A stretch of 48,097 nt of DNA from Aurantimicrobium sp. (GCA_024644865.1 JAHEGZ010000010.1:1-48097); one strand, 5' to 3'; counted from the first letter of the stretch, positions 8,294 to 18,709 are shown. Notes: generated from the sequence alone by a model not told the origin. Made by a program: numbers and translations.

Positions 8294-9442
8294 CTACGTC
8301 AAGCGACGCACAACTGCGTCGGCGACAAGCCGCCCCGGCAAGGTCAGCACAATGCGACCGTCGAGGGCGGCTTTGCCGTTCACGAGACCGTCGGCAATCA
8401 ATTGAGCGACCTCGGCGCGAGCATCCGGTCGCAAACGTGAAATCGGGAAACCCTCGATCAGGCGGGTACCAAGCAATACGTCTTCAAGGTAGGTCTCATC
8501 GACTGTTGGCTCTTCGCCGTCGGCCGCGGGTGACTCTCCTGCCATGACACGCTGCGCATAGGCTGCCGGGTGTTTCACATTCCACCAGCGACGAGCACCG
8601 AGGTGAGAGTGCGCACCCGCACCGAATCCCCACCAGTCTTGGTTGCGCCAGTAGGCAAGGTTGTGACGCGAGCGAGTGCGCTCTGAACGCGACCAGTTGC
8701 TCAACTCGTACCACGACAGCCCCATGGCCTCGAACGAGGCGTCGGCCAGCTCGTACATCTGAGCTTGTAGGTTCTCGTCGGGTTCAGGCAGCTCGCCGCG
8801 CCGAATTTTTCGCTCGAGTGCGGTTCCATCCTCGACGATGAGCGAATACGCCGAGACGTGGTCAACGCCCAGCGACGCAACCAGCTCGAGGGATGCGCGC
8901 CAGTCGTCCAGGCTCTCTCCAGGCGATCCGTAAATGAGGTCTACGCTCACCGCGAGGCCGGCCTCGCGCGCTGCCTGCACCACCTCGGGCACTCGGTCAG
9001 GATTATGCGTTCGGTCCAGCACCGCTAAAACACTCGGAACTGCCGACTGCACCCCGAAACTTACGCGGGTTATTCCCCCGTCAGCCAAAGCTCGAAGATA
9101 GTGAGCATCGACGCTGTCGGGGTTAGCTTCAACGGTGACCTCGGCACCTTCGGCAAAACCAAAAGCCGACTGAAGGTTCGACACTGTGGTGACGAGGTCA
9201 GTCACCGGCAAAAGCGTGGGCGTGCCTCCGCCGAAAAAGACGGTCGAGAGTTGTCGGGTGTCTGAATGTGCGGTCAGCTCAGAACGCGCCAGTTCAATCT
9301 CGGCGCCAACGTGGTCGACGAAGTCCGCTTGCTTGGCCCCGCGCAGCTCCGTCGCGGTGTAGGTGTTGAAGTCGCAGTACCCACACCGCACGCGGCAGTA
9401 AGGCACGTGAACGTACGCGCTGAGGGTGCGATCGCCGGTCAC
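8294..9442 (-). CDS. hemW: Radical SAM heme chaperone HemW
   Basis: HemW, formerly annotated as oxygen-independent coproporphyrinogen oxidase, carries heme to target proteins. The radical-SAM cluster motif CxxxCxxC is at residues 16-23 (YCRVRCGYCDF). The GGGTPTLL block, VEANPDS and YGSPGESLDDW follow in the normal order, and a C-terminal HemN-like domain is present. I prefer the GTG at 9442, which comes one base after the stop of the upstream gene and has AGGG nearby. An ATG at 9478 would add 12 residues and overlap that gene. The hemW-DUF1990-lepA neighbourhood is typical of Actinobacteria. Confidence 0.92.
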   Translation of the reverse strand: MTGDRTLSAYVHVPYCRVRCGYCDFNTYTATELRGAKQADFVDHVGAEIELARSELTAHSDTRQLSTVFFGGGTPTLLPVTDLVTTVSNLQSAFGFAEGAEVTVEANPDSVDAHYLRALADGGITRVSFGVQSAVPSVLAVLDRTHNPDRVPEVVQAAREAGLAVSVDLIYGSPGESLDDWRASLELVASLGVDHVSAYSLIVEDGTALERKIRRGELPEPDENLQAQMYELADASFEAMGLSWYELSNWSRSERTRSRHNLAYWRNQDWWGFGAGAHSHLGARRWWNVKHPAAYAQRVMAGESPAADGEEPTVDETYLEDVLLGTRLIEGFPISRLRPDARAEVAQLIADGLVNGKAALDGRIVLTLPGRLVADAVVRRLT

Positions 9443-9443
9443 G

Positions 9444-10091
9444 TTAGCCCTGTCGCGCCGGCGAAAGTGCCCGAACATTGGCGCGCAATTGCATGCGCTG
9501 ACGCAGACGGATCAGTGGTGCCAGTGCCCAGCGCCAGCGCGACGCCGGAATGCTGGTTACCGTTCGAACGATTGCCCACACGGAGTCATCGGGACGCCAT
9601 TCGATACCGAAGAACTCTTCACCGGAGACCGGCACTTCATCGAGCGTTCCCAGAGCAAACCCGCAGCGGCGCGATTCACGCATGACGTAGATCACGCGAA
9701 AATCTCTGCTGTCTTCGACGGGGGTCCACAAGCCGCTCAAGCGAACGACGGTGCCGGGTTGAAGAAAGGCCGTGCCATCGCTGGCATACGAGATCTCGCT
9801 GGACGCCTCGGCGTCGCGGTGGGCAATCCCAAAGTTGTCGAATTCAAGACCCTGATAACCGCTGGGGTCGCCTTCTTCGAGCACCTCGACCGTAAGGTGA
9901 GCAGCTCGTTGCGCGCCCCAGGTGAAGAGGGCATCCTGCGCCTGGGCGTAGCGAACAGCCCCGCTGCCGATGCGCCATGACGACTCTGCGCCAGAGAAAC
10001 CCTCGGGCGGGAAGGCAATGATGTCGGGCCTTTGCGTCATTCCTACTGAAGCGTAGGAAACGGGAGTGCCACCGGAGTTTCCGCGGCGCAC
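9444..10091 (-). CDS. DUF1990 family protein
   Basis: A 215-residue protein with the DUF1990 pattern: VSYASVGMT near the start, RIGSGAVRYAQAQDAL, then a central PGTVVRLSG and a C-terminal GIEWRPDDSVWAIVRTVTSIPA. The family has no established function. The GTG at 10091 is used because the conserved VSYASVGMT block lies upstream of the first ATG codon of the frame. The gene starts two bases after the lepA stop and ends one base before hemW, so it sits inside the lepA-hemW operon. No signal peptide or membrane helix is visible. Confidence 0.85.
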   Translation of the reverse strand: MRRGNSGGTPVSYASVGMTQRPDIIAFPPEGFSGAESSWRIGSGAVRYAQAQDALFTWGAQRAAHLTVEVLEEGDPSGYQGLEFDNFGIAHRDAEASSEISYASDGTAFLQPGTVVRLSGLWTPVEDSRDFRVIYVMRESRRCGFALGTLDEVPVSGEEFFGIEWRPDDSVWAIVRTVTSIPASRWRWALAPLIRLRQRMQLRANVRALSPARQG

Positions 10092-10093
10092 GA

Positions 10094-11941
10094 TTACTTC
10101 TTCTTGACCTCGTCGTCGCCCTGGAGGGCGGCGATGAATGCTTCTTGAGGAACCTCGACGCGGCCCACCATTTTCATGCGCTTCTTTCCCTCTTTTTGCT
10201 TTTCGAGGAGCTTACGCTTTCGAGTGATGTCACCGCCGTAGCACTTGGCCAGAACGTCTTTGCGAATGGCGCTGATGGTCTCGCGGGCAATGATGCGCGC
10301 ACCAATCGCGGCCTGAATGGGAACTTCGAACTGCTGGCGAGGAATGAGCTTCTTCAGACGTTCGGTCATGAGCACGCCGTACGCATATGCCTTTTCGCGG
10401 TGCACGATGGCGCTGAATGCGTCGACGGTCTCACCCTGAAGCATGATGTCGACCTTCACCAAATCGGCCTCTTGGTCGCCGGCATCTTCGTAATCGAGCG
10501 AGGCATAACCCTGCGTGCGCGACTTGAGATGATCGAAGAAGTCGAAAACGATCTCTCCGAGCGGAATCTCGTATTTCATCTCGACGCGGTCAGTGCCGAA
10601 GTAGTCCATGCCCAGAAGATTGCCGCGGCGACTCTGGCACAACTCCATGATGGCGCCGACATAGTCTTTCGGAGCAAGGATGCTGGCCTTGACCAGTGGT
10701 TCGCGAACACTGTTGATCTTGCCGCCGGGATATTCGCTCGGGTTCGTGACCGTCACTGTTTTGCGATCTTCGGTGGTGACCTCGTAGGGAACGCTCGGCG
10801 CCGTGGCGATGAGGTCTAATCCGAACTCGCGCTCAAGTCGTTCGGTGATGATCTCGAGGTGCAAGAGGCCGAGGAATCCGCAACGGAAGCCAAATCCCAG
10901 GGCAACCGAGGTCTCAGGCTCATAGTTCAGCGACGCATCCGACAGCTTGAGTTTGTCGAGGGCCTCGCGCAGAACCGGGTAGTCGCTGCCGTCGATCGGG
11001 TACAGACCCGAGAAGACCATGGCTTTAGGGTCGGTGTAGCCCTCGAGCGCTTGCGTCGCCGGCTTAACACTGTCGGTGACCGTGTCGCCGACCTTCGACT
11101 GACGAACGTCTTTTACGCCGGTGATGAGGTAACCCACCTCGCCGACGCCGAGCCCCTCGGAGGGAACCGGCTCGGGTGAGCTCACTCCGATTTCGATGAG
11201 CTCGTGGGCCGCCTTGGTCGACATCATCTGGATGCGCTGCCTAGGGTTGAGCTTGCCGTCGATGACTCGCACATACGTAATGACGCCACGGTACGCGTCG
11301 TACACCGAATCAAAAATCATGGCTCGTGCCGGAGCGTTAGCGTTTCCCTGAGGAGCGGGAATCTTTTCAACAACGAGGTCAAGTAGCTCGGGCACGCCAA
11401 TGCCCGTCTTGCCCGAAACACGAAGAACGTCTTCGGGCTTACCGCCGATGAGCTCGGCGAGTTCAAGAGCGTATTTTTCGGGATCAGCAGCGGGCAGATC
11501 TATCTTGTTCAGCACGGGAATGATGGTGAGGTCGTTTTCCATCGCCAGGTACAGGTTGGCAAGGGTTTGAGCCTCGATCCCCTGTGCCGCATCCACCAGC
11601 AGGATCGCGCCTTCGCAGGCAGCCAGTGAGCGACTGACCTCATAGGTGAAGTCAACGTGACCAGGGGTGTCGATCATGTTCAGTGCGTACGTCTTGCCGT
11701 CAATTTCCCACGGCATGCGAACAGCCTGCGATTTGATGGTGATTCCGCGCTCGCGTTCGATGTCCATGCGGTCGAGGTACTGCGCTCGCATCGAGCGGTC
11801 GTCCACAATTCCCGTGATCTGGAGCATGCGGTCAGCAAGGGTCGACTTGCCGTGGTCGATGTGGGCGATGATGCAGAAGTTGCGAATCTGCTCGGGTGCC
11901 GTCGACGCGGGTTGCAGGGGTTTGTGAGCTCGTGGAGACAT
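10094..11941 (-). CDS. lepA: Elongation factor 4 (LepA)
   Basis: Ribosome-associated GTPase related to EF-G. All family hallmarks are present in 615 residues: G1 AHIDHGKS near residue 30, [14 protein letters not shown], then the LepA-specific C-terminal domain (about 500-610) with [22 protein letters not shown] as an RNA-contact region (stated here as a block near residue 575). It starts at the ATG at 11941, facing rpsT across 174 bp. No strong Shine-Dalgarno sequence is seen; GGGAG lies 11 bases upstream. It heads an operon with the DUF1990 gene and hemW. Confidence 0.97.
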   Translation of the reverse strand: MSPRAHKPLQPASTAPEQIRNFCIIAHIDHGKSTLADRMLQITGIVDDRSMRAQYLDRMDIERERGITIKSQAVRMPWEIDGKTYALNMIDTPGHVDFTYEVSRSLAACEGAILLVDAAQGIEAQTLANLYLAMENDLTIIPVLNKIDLPAADPEKYALELAELIGGKPEDVLRVSGKTGIGVPELLDLVVEKIPAPQGNANAPARAMIFDSVYDAYRGVITYVRVIDGKLNPRQRIQMMSTKAAHELIEIGVSSPEPVPSEGLGVGEVGYLITGVKDVRQSKVGDTVTDSVKPATQALEGYTDPKAMVFSGLYPIDGSDYPVLREALDKLKLSDASLNYEPETSVALGFGFRCGFLGLLHLEIITERLEREFGLDLIATAPSVPYEVTTEDRKTVTVTNPSEYPGGKINSVREPLVKASILAPKDYVGAIMELCQSRRGNLLGMDYFGTDRVEMKYEIPLGEIVFDFFDHLKSRTQGYASLDYEDAGDQEADLVKVDIMLQGETVDAFSAIVHREKAYAYGVLMTERLKKLIPRQQFEVPIQAAIGARIIARETISAIRKDVLAKCYGGDITRKRKLLEKQKEGKKRMKMVGRVEVPQEAFIAALQGDDEVKKK

Positions 11942-12022
11942 ACCGCTCTAGTCTCCCACGACTTGTGCGACCGCGTTTTCATGCTGAGCGCCGAAACTGA
12001 TAGAGTTGACTCTTGGCTTACG

Positions 12023-12037
12023 TGTAGTTCCCCTACA
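12023..12037 (+). promoter_or_regulatory. Small inverted repeat in the lepA/rpsT gap
   Basis: TGTAG, five bases, CTACA lies 79 bp before the rpsT start. TAGAGT (12001-12006) could be the rpsT -10, which would put this hairpin in a leader of about 100 nt. S20 is autoregulated in some bacteria, but nothing here proves that. Otherwise I see nothing in the 174-bp gap. Confidence 0.25.
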
Positions 12038-12115
12038 TCGTGCGCGGAATCGGCCCCTCTACCCGGCTCCTCACGAAATCCACATCAGACATCAAACGTA
12101 AAGGCACGGGTAAAC

Positions 12116-12376
12116 GTGGCAAACATCAAGTCGCAAATCAAGCGAATTGGCACCAACAAGAAGGCTCAGGAGCGCAACAAGGCTGTCAAGAGCGAGGTCA
12201 AGACCGCCGTTCGCGCAACCCGCGAGGCAATCGTTGCAGGCGACAAAGAGAAGGCAGCAGCTGCTTTGAAGGTTGCAACCAAGAAGCTTGACAAGGCCGC
12301 CAGCAAGGGCGTCATTCACAAGAACCAGGCAGCTAACCGCAAGTCGGCTATCGCCAAGAAGGTTGCTTCGCTCTAA
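12116..12376 (+). CDS. rpsT: 30S ribosomal protein S20
   Basis: Small basic protein of 86 residues ([16 protein letters not shown] start), a primary 16S rRNA-binding protein of the 30S body. The sequence is fully typical, including [21 protein letters not shown] and a Lys/Ala-rich C-terminus. The start codon is GTG, with AAAGG and GGG upstream. The gene is monocistronic, diverges from lepA and ends at a strong terminator shared in space with the convergent holA gene. Confidence 0.97.
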   Translation: MANIKSQIKRIGTNKKAQERNKAVKSEVKTAVRATREAIVAGDKEKAAAALKVATKKLDKAASKGVIHKNQAANRKSAIAKKVASL

Positions 12377-12395
12377 ACGCGAAGACAAACGTCAC

Positions 12396-12430
12396 GTTGC
12401 CCTCACCTCACGGTGGGGGCAACTTTTTTA
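12396..12430 (+). terminator. Intrinsic terminator of rpsT
   Basis: A 12-bp stem with one T-G pair (GTTGCCCTCACC / GGTGGGGGCAAC), a 4-base loop and a run of six T. Its T run overlaps the stop codon of convergent holA. Confidence 0.9.
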
Positions 12431-13462
12431 TTCGGCGTGGCCGAAGCTAGCGACGATACGCACCATGCGCTCGAGCGCGTAGATGGGGTCGCGGGATGCG
12501 CCCTTGACGCCCGCGTCAGCCTCGGCAACGGCAATGATCGCGTTGCCCAGTCCGCTCTCGTTCCAGTTACCGAGGTCGCGCTTAGCTCGATCAATTTGCC
12601 AGGGTGCCGCACCAACAATCGATGCAAGTTCATTCGACGATTTGCGGGCACCGGCGACTTTAGCCATGAGGCGCAGCTTGCTCGCAAATGCGGCCACAAC
12701 CGGAACCGGGTCAGCACCTGTATCCAGCGCCTGCCGTAGTGTCATCATGGCCTCGCCGAGGCGACCGTCAATGGCCGCGTCAGCAACCTTGAATGCGGTT
12801 GCTTCAACTCGACCACCGTAATAGGCCTCAACCGTATTCTCAGTGACGTCGCCGGGGGCGTCTGCCAGCAACTGCTGACAGGCGTTTGCCAGTTCCGATC
12901 CGCTCGAAGCAAAGGCTGCTACCAGGGCGCGCAACGCACCAGGGGTAATGCTTCGACCGGCGGTTCGAAACTCGGCGGCTGCAAAGTCGGCCTTGTCGCT
13001 GTCGGATTTAAGTTCGGCACAGACGACTTCAATCGCGTCGAGCTTTCCTGAGCGAACCGTGTCGAGCAGTTTTTTGCCGCGCACTCCCCCTGCGTGACGC
13101 AGCACCAGCGAGACTTCCTCGGTCGGCTCGGCAAGAAAAGCCAGTGCATCTTCCAAAAACTCGTCGGAGCACTTTTCGACGGCATCAACGCGAATCAGGC
13201 GTGGCTCCTGAAAAAGTGAAGGGCTGGCAAGTTCAAAAAGGCGACCGGGTTCATAGGCGCTAGCGTCAATGTCGCTGACTTCGATTTCGGGCTGGGCTTC
13301 ACGCATATCAGCGCGAAGTTTGGTCATCGCTCGATCAGCAAGAAAGTCTTCAGCCCCGGAAACCAGGACCACAGCAGCCGGCGAAATGTGTTGCCAATCG
13401 CGAACGGGAATGGCGGACTTCAGCGGCGGTTTTGCCGCTGATTTTGCCGGTGGTTTAGCCAT
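12428..13462 (-). CDS. holA: DNA polymerase III subunit delta
   Basis: Clamp-loader delta subunit, which opens the beta clamp during loading. The 344-residue protein shows the family layout: an N-terminal RFC-like domain starting VVLVSGAEDFLADRA, the clamp-contact region FELASPSLFQEPRLIRVD, and a C-terminal collar domain ending FASKLRLMAKVAGARKSS and so on. The first 20 residues are Lys/Pro/Ala-rich. The start is supported by GAGGA 7 bases upstream. It follows comEC with a 56-bp gap and converges on rpsT. The comEA-comEC-holA order is widely conserved. Confidence 0.93.
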   Translation of the reverse strand: MAKPPAKSAAKPPLKSAIPVRDWQHISPAAVVLVSGAEDFLADRAMTKLRADMREAQPEIEVSDIDASAYEPGRLFELASPSLFQEPRLIRVDAVEKCSDEFLEDALAFLAEPTEEVSLVLRHAGGVRGKKLLDTVRSGKLDAIEVVCAELKSDSDKADFAAAEFRTAGRSITPGALRALVAAFASSGSELANACQQLLADAPGDVTENTVEAYYGGRVEATAFKVADAAIDGRLGEAMMTLRQALDTGADPVPVVAAFASKLRLMAKVAGARKSSNELASIVGAAPWQIDRAKRDLGNWNESGLGNAIIAVAEADAGVKGASRDPIYALERMVRIVASFGHAE

Positions 13463-13518
13463 GTCCTGTTCCTCACGAGTTGTCTCTCAGCCTACTCAGC
13501 CGGGCCGACAAAGCCCGA

Positions 13519-15405
13519 CTATCGATCGGTCACCATAACGAGTTGACCGGCGCGCACACAGACGAAAAGCATTCCCTGCCGATCAGTTCTTCCCACCAAA
13601 GTTCCCTCACGCTCGAGCATGTCGAGTGCCTTCTTGGTGGGATGCCCATAGCCGTTGTCTGCTCCCACAGAAATCAGAGCAACTCGGGGGTGCAGGCGGT
13701 GCGTCATGTTTTCACTGGTATCGGCCGAACCATGGTGCGCGACCTTGAGCACATCGATCGAACCGATGTCGAGAACAGAGTTGAGCAGGGCATCCTGAGA
13801 TGCCGCGCCGAGGTCACCCAAGAACGCGGCTGTCATCGAGGCCGAATTCTCAGGCCAGCGCAGGACCACGGTGATACTGCCCGGATTACCCACCTGCATT
13901 CCTGCGGTTCGTCCGTCGGGCCACAACACATTCCAGCTCGCAAGACCGAGCGCACCGGCCATCCCCTGAAGCCCTCGCTCCACCTTCGCCCCGCCGCGGG
14001 CAAGACTGTCATCGAGCTGCTGATCGTGAGCGTTCTCGGGCAATCCCACCAAAGCTCTATCGACCATTCCCACGAGCGCCTCAGCGCCTCCCACATGGTC
14101 AAGGTCGTAGTGGGTGAGCACCAGCAGGTCGAGATGCGTGATTGCCAACCGGCGCAAACACTCGCGCAGCAGGTCAGGGCGTCGACCGGTGTCAATCAAG
14201 CCGACGTGCGGTGCACCCCTCTCATCGGCTGCTCGAACCAGAACAGCGTCACCCTGCCCCACATCACAAGCAGCTATTGACCAGTCGGCTGGGACCGCAA
14301 CCACGGCATGTGCTGAAGTACCGAATGCAACAAGCAATGATGCACCGACCGCCCCCGCAGCGATACCGGCCGCGATTCGCCGCCACCGGCGCCGCCTGCT
14401 CTTCACCAGCGTGATCAGGGCGGCACTCACGATGCCCGCCGCTACCAACCCGTACCCACCACTAGGCCACGGCAGGCGCGAAAACGGCCATGAGGAGGTC
14501 ACAACCGCAACCTGTCCGATCCACTCGGCTGGAAGCCGTGCAACCCAAGCAATAACCGCACCCGCAGGGGGCCACAGAAGTGCCGCGACACAGACGATAA
14601 GCCCGAGGATTGTTGCGACCGACGCTGCCGGTACCGTCAACAGATTGGCAAGAATGCCGTAGGTCGGCAGGGCCGGTGAAAGCAACACGATGATGGGCTG
14701 ACAGAGAGTTGCGGCGGCCGTCGGGACGGCGATGATCAGCGCGAGCCACGCAGGCAGCCAGCGCTGAAGAAACTGCGAGAGGGGTCGGGTCAGCAGGAGC
14801 AGCCCGGCGCTGGCAAGCACCGAAAGCACGAATCCATAGTCAATCGCCCACAAAGGTTCGATGCACAGCAGCACGCCCGTTGCCAGTGCGAGCGTGGGTA
14901 ATCCGCTGGAGAGTCGACCCAGGCTAAGCCCGACGAGAACAGCGATCGACATGACGGCCGCGCGCGTCACGCTGGGCCCTGGCCCGACGAGAGCGACGAA
15001 CATTATGAGCCCCAAAATGGAGCCGACAATGCGCATCCATCTCGGGGCACCGCACAGAGACAAAAGCGCGAAACAAACCGCCGTGACAATCTGGCAGTTC
15101 GCCCCCGATACCGCCACCAGGTGCGTGAGCGATGCCTGCTTCATTGCGACGTTGAGGCTCTCGCTCACACGGGATGTGTCACCGATAGTGAGACCGGGAA
15201 CAAGCTGACCGCCCACGCCGGGCAAACTCGCGGAGGCGCTCATCAGCGCCCGGCGAACCGGAGCTAACAGGTGAGAGAGTCCGCTGAGTGACTCGTCAAG
15301 AACCGAGGCGGCACCATAGGGCAAACGAATCCCCGCACCTAGTTCGACGCAAACCAGAATCAGCCAGAGCGCCCCGACTGCGAGTGGAAGCCGAAGCGCT
15401 CTCAC
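13519..15405 (-). CDS. comEC: ComEC/Rec2 DNA-uptake channel, short N-terminus
   Basis: Inner-membrane channel for single-stranded DNA in natural transformation. One helix lies at residues 8-27, then GLTIGDTSRV (71-80) and THLVAVSGANCQIV (94-107) begin the competence domain, with many helices to about 365. The C-terminal metallo-beta-lactamase-like domain has THYDLDHVGG and AHHGSADTS. Most ComEC proteins carry 100 or more residues of OB-like DUF4131 domain before the GLxxGD motif; here only about 45 residues separate helix 1 from it. At 628 residues the protein is short for the family. It overlaps comEA by 4 bp (ATGA-type coupling) and precedes holA. Confidence 0.9.
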   Translation of the reverse strand: MRALRLPLAVGALWLILVCVELGAGIRLPYGAASVLDESLSGLSHLLAPVRRALMSASASLPGVGGQLVPGLTIGDTSRVSESLNVAMKQASLTHLVAVSGANCQIVTAVCFALLSLCGAPRWMRIVGSILGLIMFVALVGPGPSVTRAAVMSIAVLVGLSLGRLSSGLPTLALATGVLLCIEPLWAIDYGFVLSVLASAGLLLLTRPLSQFLQRWLPAWLALIIAVPTAAATLCQPIIVLLSPALPTYGILANLLTVPAASVATILGLIVCVAALLWPPAGAVIAWVARLPAEWIGQVAVVTSSWPFSRLPWPSGGYGLVAAGIVSAALITLVKSRRRRWRRIAAGIAAGAVGASLLVAFGTSAHAVVAVPADWSIAACDVGQGDAVLVRAADERGAPHVGLIDTGRRPDLLRECLRRLAITHLDLLVLTHYDLDHVGGAEALVGMVDRALVGLPENAHDQQLDDSLARGGAKVERGLQGMAGALGLASWNVLWPDGRTAGMQVGNPGSITVVLRWPENSASMTAAFLGDLGAASQDALLNSVLDIGSIDVLKVAHHGSADTSENMTHRLHPRVALISVGADNGYGHPTKKALDMLEREGTLVGRTDRQGMLFVCVRAGQLVMVTDR

Positions 15406-16082
15406 GGCGTGACTAGCGGAGTGAGAGCTGCGAGAAGTTTCGGGCCAATTCCACTGACGTTGTCGAGCTCACTCACCTGGCGAAACCCGCCGTGAGCCGT
15501 GCGCCAGTCGATGATGCGCTGCGCCAAGGCCGGACCAACTCCGGGCAATTGCTCGAGGTCGGCCTCAGAAGCACGACTCAGACTCACTTTTGCCTTCGTC
15601 GCCGATGATCCGCGACCGCTAGGCGAGCCCGCGCCCGGCAAACTCGCCACAGAGCACGCGGCCGCGCCCGGCACTACCGCGGGAACAACCACCTGCTCGC
15701 CGTCAGCCAGGGTTCGAGCAAGGTTTATTGCGCACTGGTCGGCATGGGCGGTCAATCCCCCGGCAGCCAAAACTGCATCTATGACCCGTGATCCGGAAGT
15801 CACTGAGACAAGTCCAGGATGCGCCACCGCCCCCACAACGTGCACCAAGACATGAACACTCGAAACTACGCCGGGAAGAGTTCCCGACCCGGCATGCGAC
15901 GACCGACCTGAAGGAACAGACACCGGATGTTCGTGCGCTGAGGTGAACACGGCAGGAATGCCGATGGCCACGCCAGCTACAACCAGCAAAGCAATGACAC
16001 AGCCGGTGACCAATCGGCGTCGAGCTGCCAGACGACCGACGAGACCCTCGAGTGCAGTCGAGGAATCGGGCGATGCGGTCAC
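15402..16082 (-). CDS. comEA: ComEA-like DNA receptor
   Basis: Membrane-anchored DNA-binding protein that feeds ComEC. The product has 226 residues: a helix at about 26-46 (VTGCVIALLVVAGVAIGIPAV block), an SLBB domain (VHVVGAVAHPGLVSV onward), a Gly/Ser linker, and a C-terminal double helix-hairpin-helix with LEQLPGVGPALAQRIIDWR and LDNVSGIGPKLL. Two adjacent GTG codons (16085, 16082) can start it. I chose 16082 because TAGCGT ends 6 bases before it, matching other leaderless starts here. Adjacent comEC supports a DNA-uptake role, but no pilus genes are in the window. Confidence 0.9.
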   Translation of the reverse strand: MTASPDSSTALEGLVGRLAARRRLVTGCVIALLVVAGVAIGIPAVFTSAHEHPVSVPSGRSSHAGSGTLPGVVSSVHVLVHVVGAVAHPGLVSVTSGSRVIDAVLAAGGLTAHADQCAINLARTLADGEQVVVPAVVPGAAACSVASLPGAGSPSGRGSSATKAKVSLSRASEADLEQLPGVGPALAQRIIDWRTAHGGFRQVSELDNVSGIGPKLLAALTPLVTP

Positions 16083-16088
16083 CACGAG

Positions 16089-16094
16089 ACGCTA
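16089..16094 (-). promoter_or_regulatory. Candidate leaderless -10 for comEA
   Basis: TAGCGT on the minus strand ends 6 nt before the GTG at 16082. It lies in the 87-bp gap after leuS, so comEA-comEC-holA may be its own transcript. No -35 is clear and no terminator is seen after leuS. Confidence 0.4.
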
Positions 16095-16169
16095 AGTGCT
16101 GTCACAGCTCAGCCACCGGGTGGCCCCACTTCGCGTGCGCGTCGAGCGAAACCGCTGGAGTGTGGAGAA

Positions 16170-18689
16170 CTAAGCGCTGGGCTTGGTGGCGATGTTAACG
16201 AGCTTGGGGGCGCGCACAATGACGTTTGCGATTTCGCGCCCCTCAAGTGTGCGAACGACACCGGGCAAGACCATGGCGGCTGCTTCAAGATCTTCCGCCG
16301 AGATGTTCGGGGCAACCTCGAGCCGATCGCGAACCTTGCCGTCTACCTGCACAATCGCGGTAACTGAGTCTTGAACAAGCAGAGCCGGGTCGGCAGCCGG
16401 CCATATAGCGTGCGCAACGCAGGGCTGGTGTCCGAGCGTTGACCACATGTCTTCTGCCGTGTACGGCGCGTACATATCGAGCATCATCGCCGTGACCTCG
16501 GCAGCTTCACGAACAGCCGCGTCGCCGCCTCCGACGCCGGAGTCGATGGCCTTGCGGGTCGCGTTGACCAGGTCCATGAGTCGAGCGATGACCACGTTGA
16601 ACTTGAATGACTCCACGAGTTTGGGAGCATCCTCAAGCAGTGCGTGCGTCACACGGCGCAGAGCGACATCACCGGATGCGAAGTCCACTCCGACAGGGCT
16701 GGTCACGTCTTGAGCAACGCGCCACGCGCGGGCGAGGAACTTGTTGCTGGCTGACGGCGATACGTCGGCCCAGTCAATGTCATCCTCGGGCGGGCCGGCA
16801 AACGCCATGGTCAGTCGAACCGCGTCGATGCCGTGCTCTTCGAGCTGGTCAGAGAGCTTGACGATGTTGCCCTTCGACTTACTCATGGCCGAACCATCCA
16901 TGAGTACCATGCCTTGGTTGAGCAGGTTGGTAAAGGGCTCTTCAAAGTCGAGGTGTCCGAGGTCAAACAAAACCTTGGTGATGAAGCGGGCGTACAGCAG
17001 GTGCAAAATAGCGTGCGTCACACCGCCGACGTACTGGTCAACAGGCGCCCAACGCTTGGCCTGCTCGGGATCGAACGCCTGCGTCGAATCGTTCGGCGAC
17101 AGGAAGCGCAGGAAGTACCACGAGCTGTCGACAAAGGTGTCCATTGTGTCGGGGTCCCGACGGGCGGGCGTGCCATCAACCGGGTTGGGCACGTTGACCC
17201 AGTGCTCTGCCGCACCGAGGGGCGACTGACCCTTGGGCTGCAGGTTGAGTCCCTCGGTTGAGGGCAGAACAACAGGCAGTTGGTCTTCGGGAACCGGAAT
17301 CTCGGTGCCGTCCTGAGCGTGAATGATCGGGATGGGCGTGCCCCAGTAGCGCTGGCGCGAGATGAGCCAGTCACGCAGACGGAAGTTCTTCGCTGCCTTG
17401 CCAGTGCCGCGAGCTGCCAGCAGCTCGATCGCCCGAGCGATGGCGTCCTGTTTGCGAAGACCATTGAGGTCACCCGAGTTGGCCAACACACCATCCCCAG
17501 CGATGGCGATACCCGAGGCGGCCGGGTCGTTGGTCTCAACCGGCTCGACCGACTCTGCGGGAGCATCCGGCTCAACAACCACGCGAACCGGAAGGTCGTA
17601 GGCGCGAGCAAAGTCGAGGTCGCGCTGGTCGTGGGCGGGAACAGCCATGATTGCGCCGTGGCCGTAGTCGGCGAGCACGTAGTCGGCAGCCCAGACAGGA
17701 ATGCGCTCACCGTTCACCGGGTTGATGGCGTAACGGCCGAGGAAAACACCCGTCTTGGGTCGATCAGTGGCTTGACGCTCAATTTCGGTCGCTTTCTGCA
17801 CCTCGGTGAGGTAGGCAGCAAACGCCTGTTGTGTTGCCTCGTCGGCACCACCAACAAGCTCGCCGGCCAGGTCGGCGTCGGGGGCAACGACCATGAACGT
17901 TGCGCCGAAAAGCGTGTCGGGTCGAGTGGTGAACACCGTCACCGGCTCGTCGCGACCCTCAATGACGAAGTCAACGTCGGCACCAGTTGAACGGCCAATC
18001 CAGTTGCGCTGCATGGTGAGCACCTTGGCCGGCCAGTGACCCTCGAGCTTGTCCAGGTCATCGAGAAGGCGGTCGGCATACTCGGTGATGCGGAAGTACC
18101 ACTGGGTCAACTTCTTCTTGACCACGATGGCGCCGGAGCGTTCTGAGGTCCCATCGGGCATTACCTGTTCGTTGGCCAGAACCGTCTGGTCTACCGGGTC
18201 CCAGTTGACCCACGAGTCTTTTCGGTAGGCAAGACCCTTCTTGTACATCTGCAGGAACAGCCACTGGTTCCACTTGTAGTACTCGGGGTCAGAGGTGTGA
18301 ATCGTGCGCGTCCAGTCGAAGCTAGCGGCGTATCGACGCATTGAACGCTTCTGCTGTTCGATGTTGTCGTATGTCCAGGTGACCGGGTTCAGACCGCGTT
18401 TGATGGCGGCGTTCTCCGCGGGAAGACCGAACGAGTCCCAGCCGATGGGGTGCAAAACGTTGTGGTTACGGTGACGCCAGTAGCGTGCGATCACGTCGCC
18501 CAGAGCGTAGGCCTCAGCGTGCCCCATGTGTAGGTCTCCCGAGGGATACGGGAACATGTCGAGAACATACTTGCGCGGGCGCTCATCGCTGGGGTCGTCA
18601 GAGCGGAATGGCTCAAGCTTGTCCCAGACAGGCAGCCATTTTTCTTGAATTTCCGCGAAGTTATAGGTCGCGTTCTCGTTCTCGCTCAT
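16170..18689 (-). CDS. leuS: Leucyl-tRNA synthetase
   Basis: Class I synthetase that charges tRNA-Leu. At 839 residues it is a full bacterial LeuRS. The HIGH motif is HMGH at about residues 55-58 ([14 protein letters not shown]), the CP1 editing domain includes [14 protein letters not shown], and the KMSKS loop is AMSKSKGN at about 595-602. The start [11 protein letters not shown] at 18689 lacks a Shine-Dalgarno sequence; TATTCT ends exactly 7 bases upstream, so a leaderless mRNA is likely. pabB ends 20 bp upstream. No T-box or other leucine sensor is visible. Confidence 0.97.
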   Translation of the reverse strand: MSENENATYNFAEIQEKWLPVWDKLEPFRSDDPSDERPRKYVLDMFPYPSGDLHMGHAEAYALGDVIARYWRHRNHNVLHPIGWDSFGLPAENAAIKRGLNPVTWTYDNIEQQKRSMRRYAASFDWTRTIHTSDPEYYKWNQWLFLQMYKKGLAYRKDSWVNWDPVDQTVLANEQVMPDGTSERSGAIVVKKKLTQWYFRITEYADRLLDDLDKLEGHWPAKVLTMQRNWIGRSTGADVDFVIEGRDEPVTVFTTRPDTLFGATFMVVAPDADLAGELVGGADEATQQAFAAYLTEVQKATEIERQATDRPKTGVFLGRYAINPVNGERIPVWAADYVLADYGHGAIMAVPAHDQRDLDFARAYDLPVRVVVEPDAPAESVEPVETNDPAASGIAIAGDGVLANSGDLNGLRKQDAIARAIELLAARGTGKAAKNFRLRDWLISRQRYWGTPIPIIHAQDGTEIPVPEDQLPVVLPSTEGLNLQPKGQSPLGAAEHWVNVPNPVDGTPARRDPDTMDTFVDSSWYFLRFLSPNDSTQAFDPEQAKRWAPVDQYVGGVTHAILHLLYARFITKVLFDLGHLDFEEPFTNLLNQGMVLMDGSAMSKSKGNIVKLSDQLEEHGIDAVRLTMAFAGPPEDDIDWADVSPSASNKFLARAWRVAQDVTSPVGVDFASGDVALRRVTHALLEDAPKLVESFKFNVVIARLMDLVNATRKAIDSGVGGGDAAVREAAEVTAMMLDMYAPYTAEDMWSTLGHQPCVAHAIWPAADPALLVQDSVTAIVQVDGKVRDRLEVAPNISAEDLEAAAMVLPGVVRTLEGREIANVIVRAPKLVNIATKPSA

Positions 18690-18696
18690 CCGTTCA

Positions 18697-18702
18697 AGAA
18701 TA
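18697..18702 (-). promoter_or_regulatory. Candidate leaderless -10 for leuS
   Basis: TATTCT, close to TATAAT, is on the minus strand and ends 7 nt before the leuS ATG, inside the 20-bp gap after pabB. It is one of the better -10 matches in the window. Confidence 0.55.
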
Positions 18703-18709
18703 CCGGTGG

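Noticed and set aside
9442-9478. hemW start at ATG 9478
   Set aside because: Would overlap the upstream gene by 35 bp without a ribosome site; GTG 9442 fits better, though the ATG is not excluded.
13495-13518. Hairpin CGGGC/GCCCG after comEC as terminator
   Set aside because: Five-bp stem without T run; holA follows at once on the same strand.
16100-16169. Terminator after leuS
   Set aside because: Short GC-rich repeats (GCCACC/GGTGGC with one-base loop) and no T run.
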